The notes beneath the pieces were generated by a model that worked only from the letters and a program-made list of their open reading frames with translations, ran no database searches and was not told the origin of the DNA. Position numbers and translations under genes: made by a program. 64,000 bases of DNA. It comes from Thalassospira sp. Lineage in GTDB: Bacteria; Pseudomonadota; Alphaproteobacteria; Rhodospirillales; Thalassospiraceae. The first letter of the stretch is position 1. Each line of letters starts with the position of its first letter. Shown piece after piece: positions 63,816-64,000 of the stretch. The stretch is from assembly GCF_002709775.1 (NCBI RefSeq), contig NZ_PAQR01000064.1:1-64000 (forward strand), in the 5' to 3' direction.

Positions 63816-64000
63816 TTATCCCCGGGCAGGATAGCAGATGATTGACAGGTAACGTATTGGAAATGAAAGAAGTTCTTCCGGTCCGTGGCGAGCGTCTGCA
63901 TCAAAGAACAGGCTGTCGCCTTCTTTCATGTAGTACAGCTGATCGCCATGGCGGTAGCGTACTTCACCCTCAAGCAAATAGATGAATTCCATGCCTTCAT
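63816..64000 (-). CDS. XRE-type regulator with cupin domain (C-terminal end, partial)
   Basis: Sixty-one codons before TAA at 63818-63816 read EGMEFIYLLEGEVRYRHGDQ, LYYMKEGDSLFFDADARHGP and ...SFPIRYLSIICYPARG. This is the second half of a cupin barrel as found fused to an XRE helix-turn-helix in small-molecule regulators (PuuR-like). The N-terminus is beyond the window. It lies directly upstream of the glx operon on the same strand, so it probably controls methylamine/amine-related genes. Confidence 0.8.
   Translation of the reverse strand, partial: EGMEFIYLLEGEVRYRHGDQLYYMKEGDSLFFDADARHGPEELLSFPIRYLSIICYPARG

Noticed and set aside
1-64000. tRNA, rRNA, CRISPR array, prophage or conjugation genes
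   Set aside because: No cloverleaf, conserved rRNA segment, spaced direct-repeat array or phage/conjugation protein was recognised in reading both strands. A tRNAscan or CRISPR search could confirm this.

Overview
The window looks like part of the chromosome of a heterotrophic alphaproteobacterium. The gene repertoire (kynurenine/2-aminobenzoyl-CoA catabolism, FdsGBA formate dehydrogenase, a non-phosphorylating xylose route, a glx/GlnT cluster) and the moderately GC-rich coding style fit a Rhodospirillales genus such as Thalassospira. That placement is inferred from family knowledge; no rRNA, tRNA or CRISPR array was recognised, so it is not proven. Genes are packed in operons, often with overlapping stop and start codons.

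Layout. (1) 1-2647: a visibly AT-richer block with the end of an IS3-family element that cuts off the 5' end of an MBOAT O-acyltransferase gene, followed by an SGNH-like partner gene. The block ends at a 3-hydroxyacyl-CoA dehydrogenase gene that seems to lack its last ~45 codons. (2) 2648-20403: two divergent units that together encode a nearly complete route from tryptophan through N-formylkynurenine, kynurenine, anthranilate and 2-aminobenzoyl-CoA to beta-oxidation. They include a MarR regulator, a LivFGHMJ-type ABC transporter, a thioesterase and a Rid-family protein. (3) 20426-30100: a PotABCD-like amine transporter, a MocR/PdxR-type regulator, an omega-amino acid:pyruvate aminotransferase, a TauE/SafE permease and a YdfG-like dehydrogenase. 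A shared 13-bp operator-like repeat ties these genes together. A 265-bp MITE-like palindromic element lies between regulator and aminotransferase.

(4) 30162-42988: an NtrC-type two-component system, then a sigma-54 promoter with two palindromic upstream sites driving an oxalate/formate-type antiporter, then a 243-bp run of six inverted repeats, a LysR regulator and the formate dehydrogenase genes fdsGBA-fdsD-fdhD. (5) 43227-58255: oxidative sugar-acid catabolism in two modules. Module one holds a DHDPS-family lyase, GntR, an IlvD-type dehydratase, an RraA-like protein and a 2-oxoglutarate-semialdehyde-type dehydrogenase. Module two holds ROK, XylX-like, XylGHF-like, a XylB-like SDR and a 720-residue Edd-like dehydratase. 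Both would feed 2-oxoglutarate. (6) 58279-64000: purU, glnT/gmaS-like and glxDCB (mgsCBA-like), preceded by the end of an XRE-cupin regulator that runs off the window.

The most unusual items are the inverted-repeat array at 35638-35880, the sigma-54/dual-UAS promoter at 33659-33797, the MocR operator shared by distant promoters, the MITE-like element at 26669-26933, the Edd-like dehydratase in the xylose module, and the damaged genes at the edges of the AT-rich block. All functions are assigned by motif recognition and gene context only.
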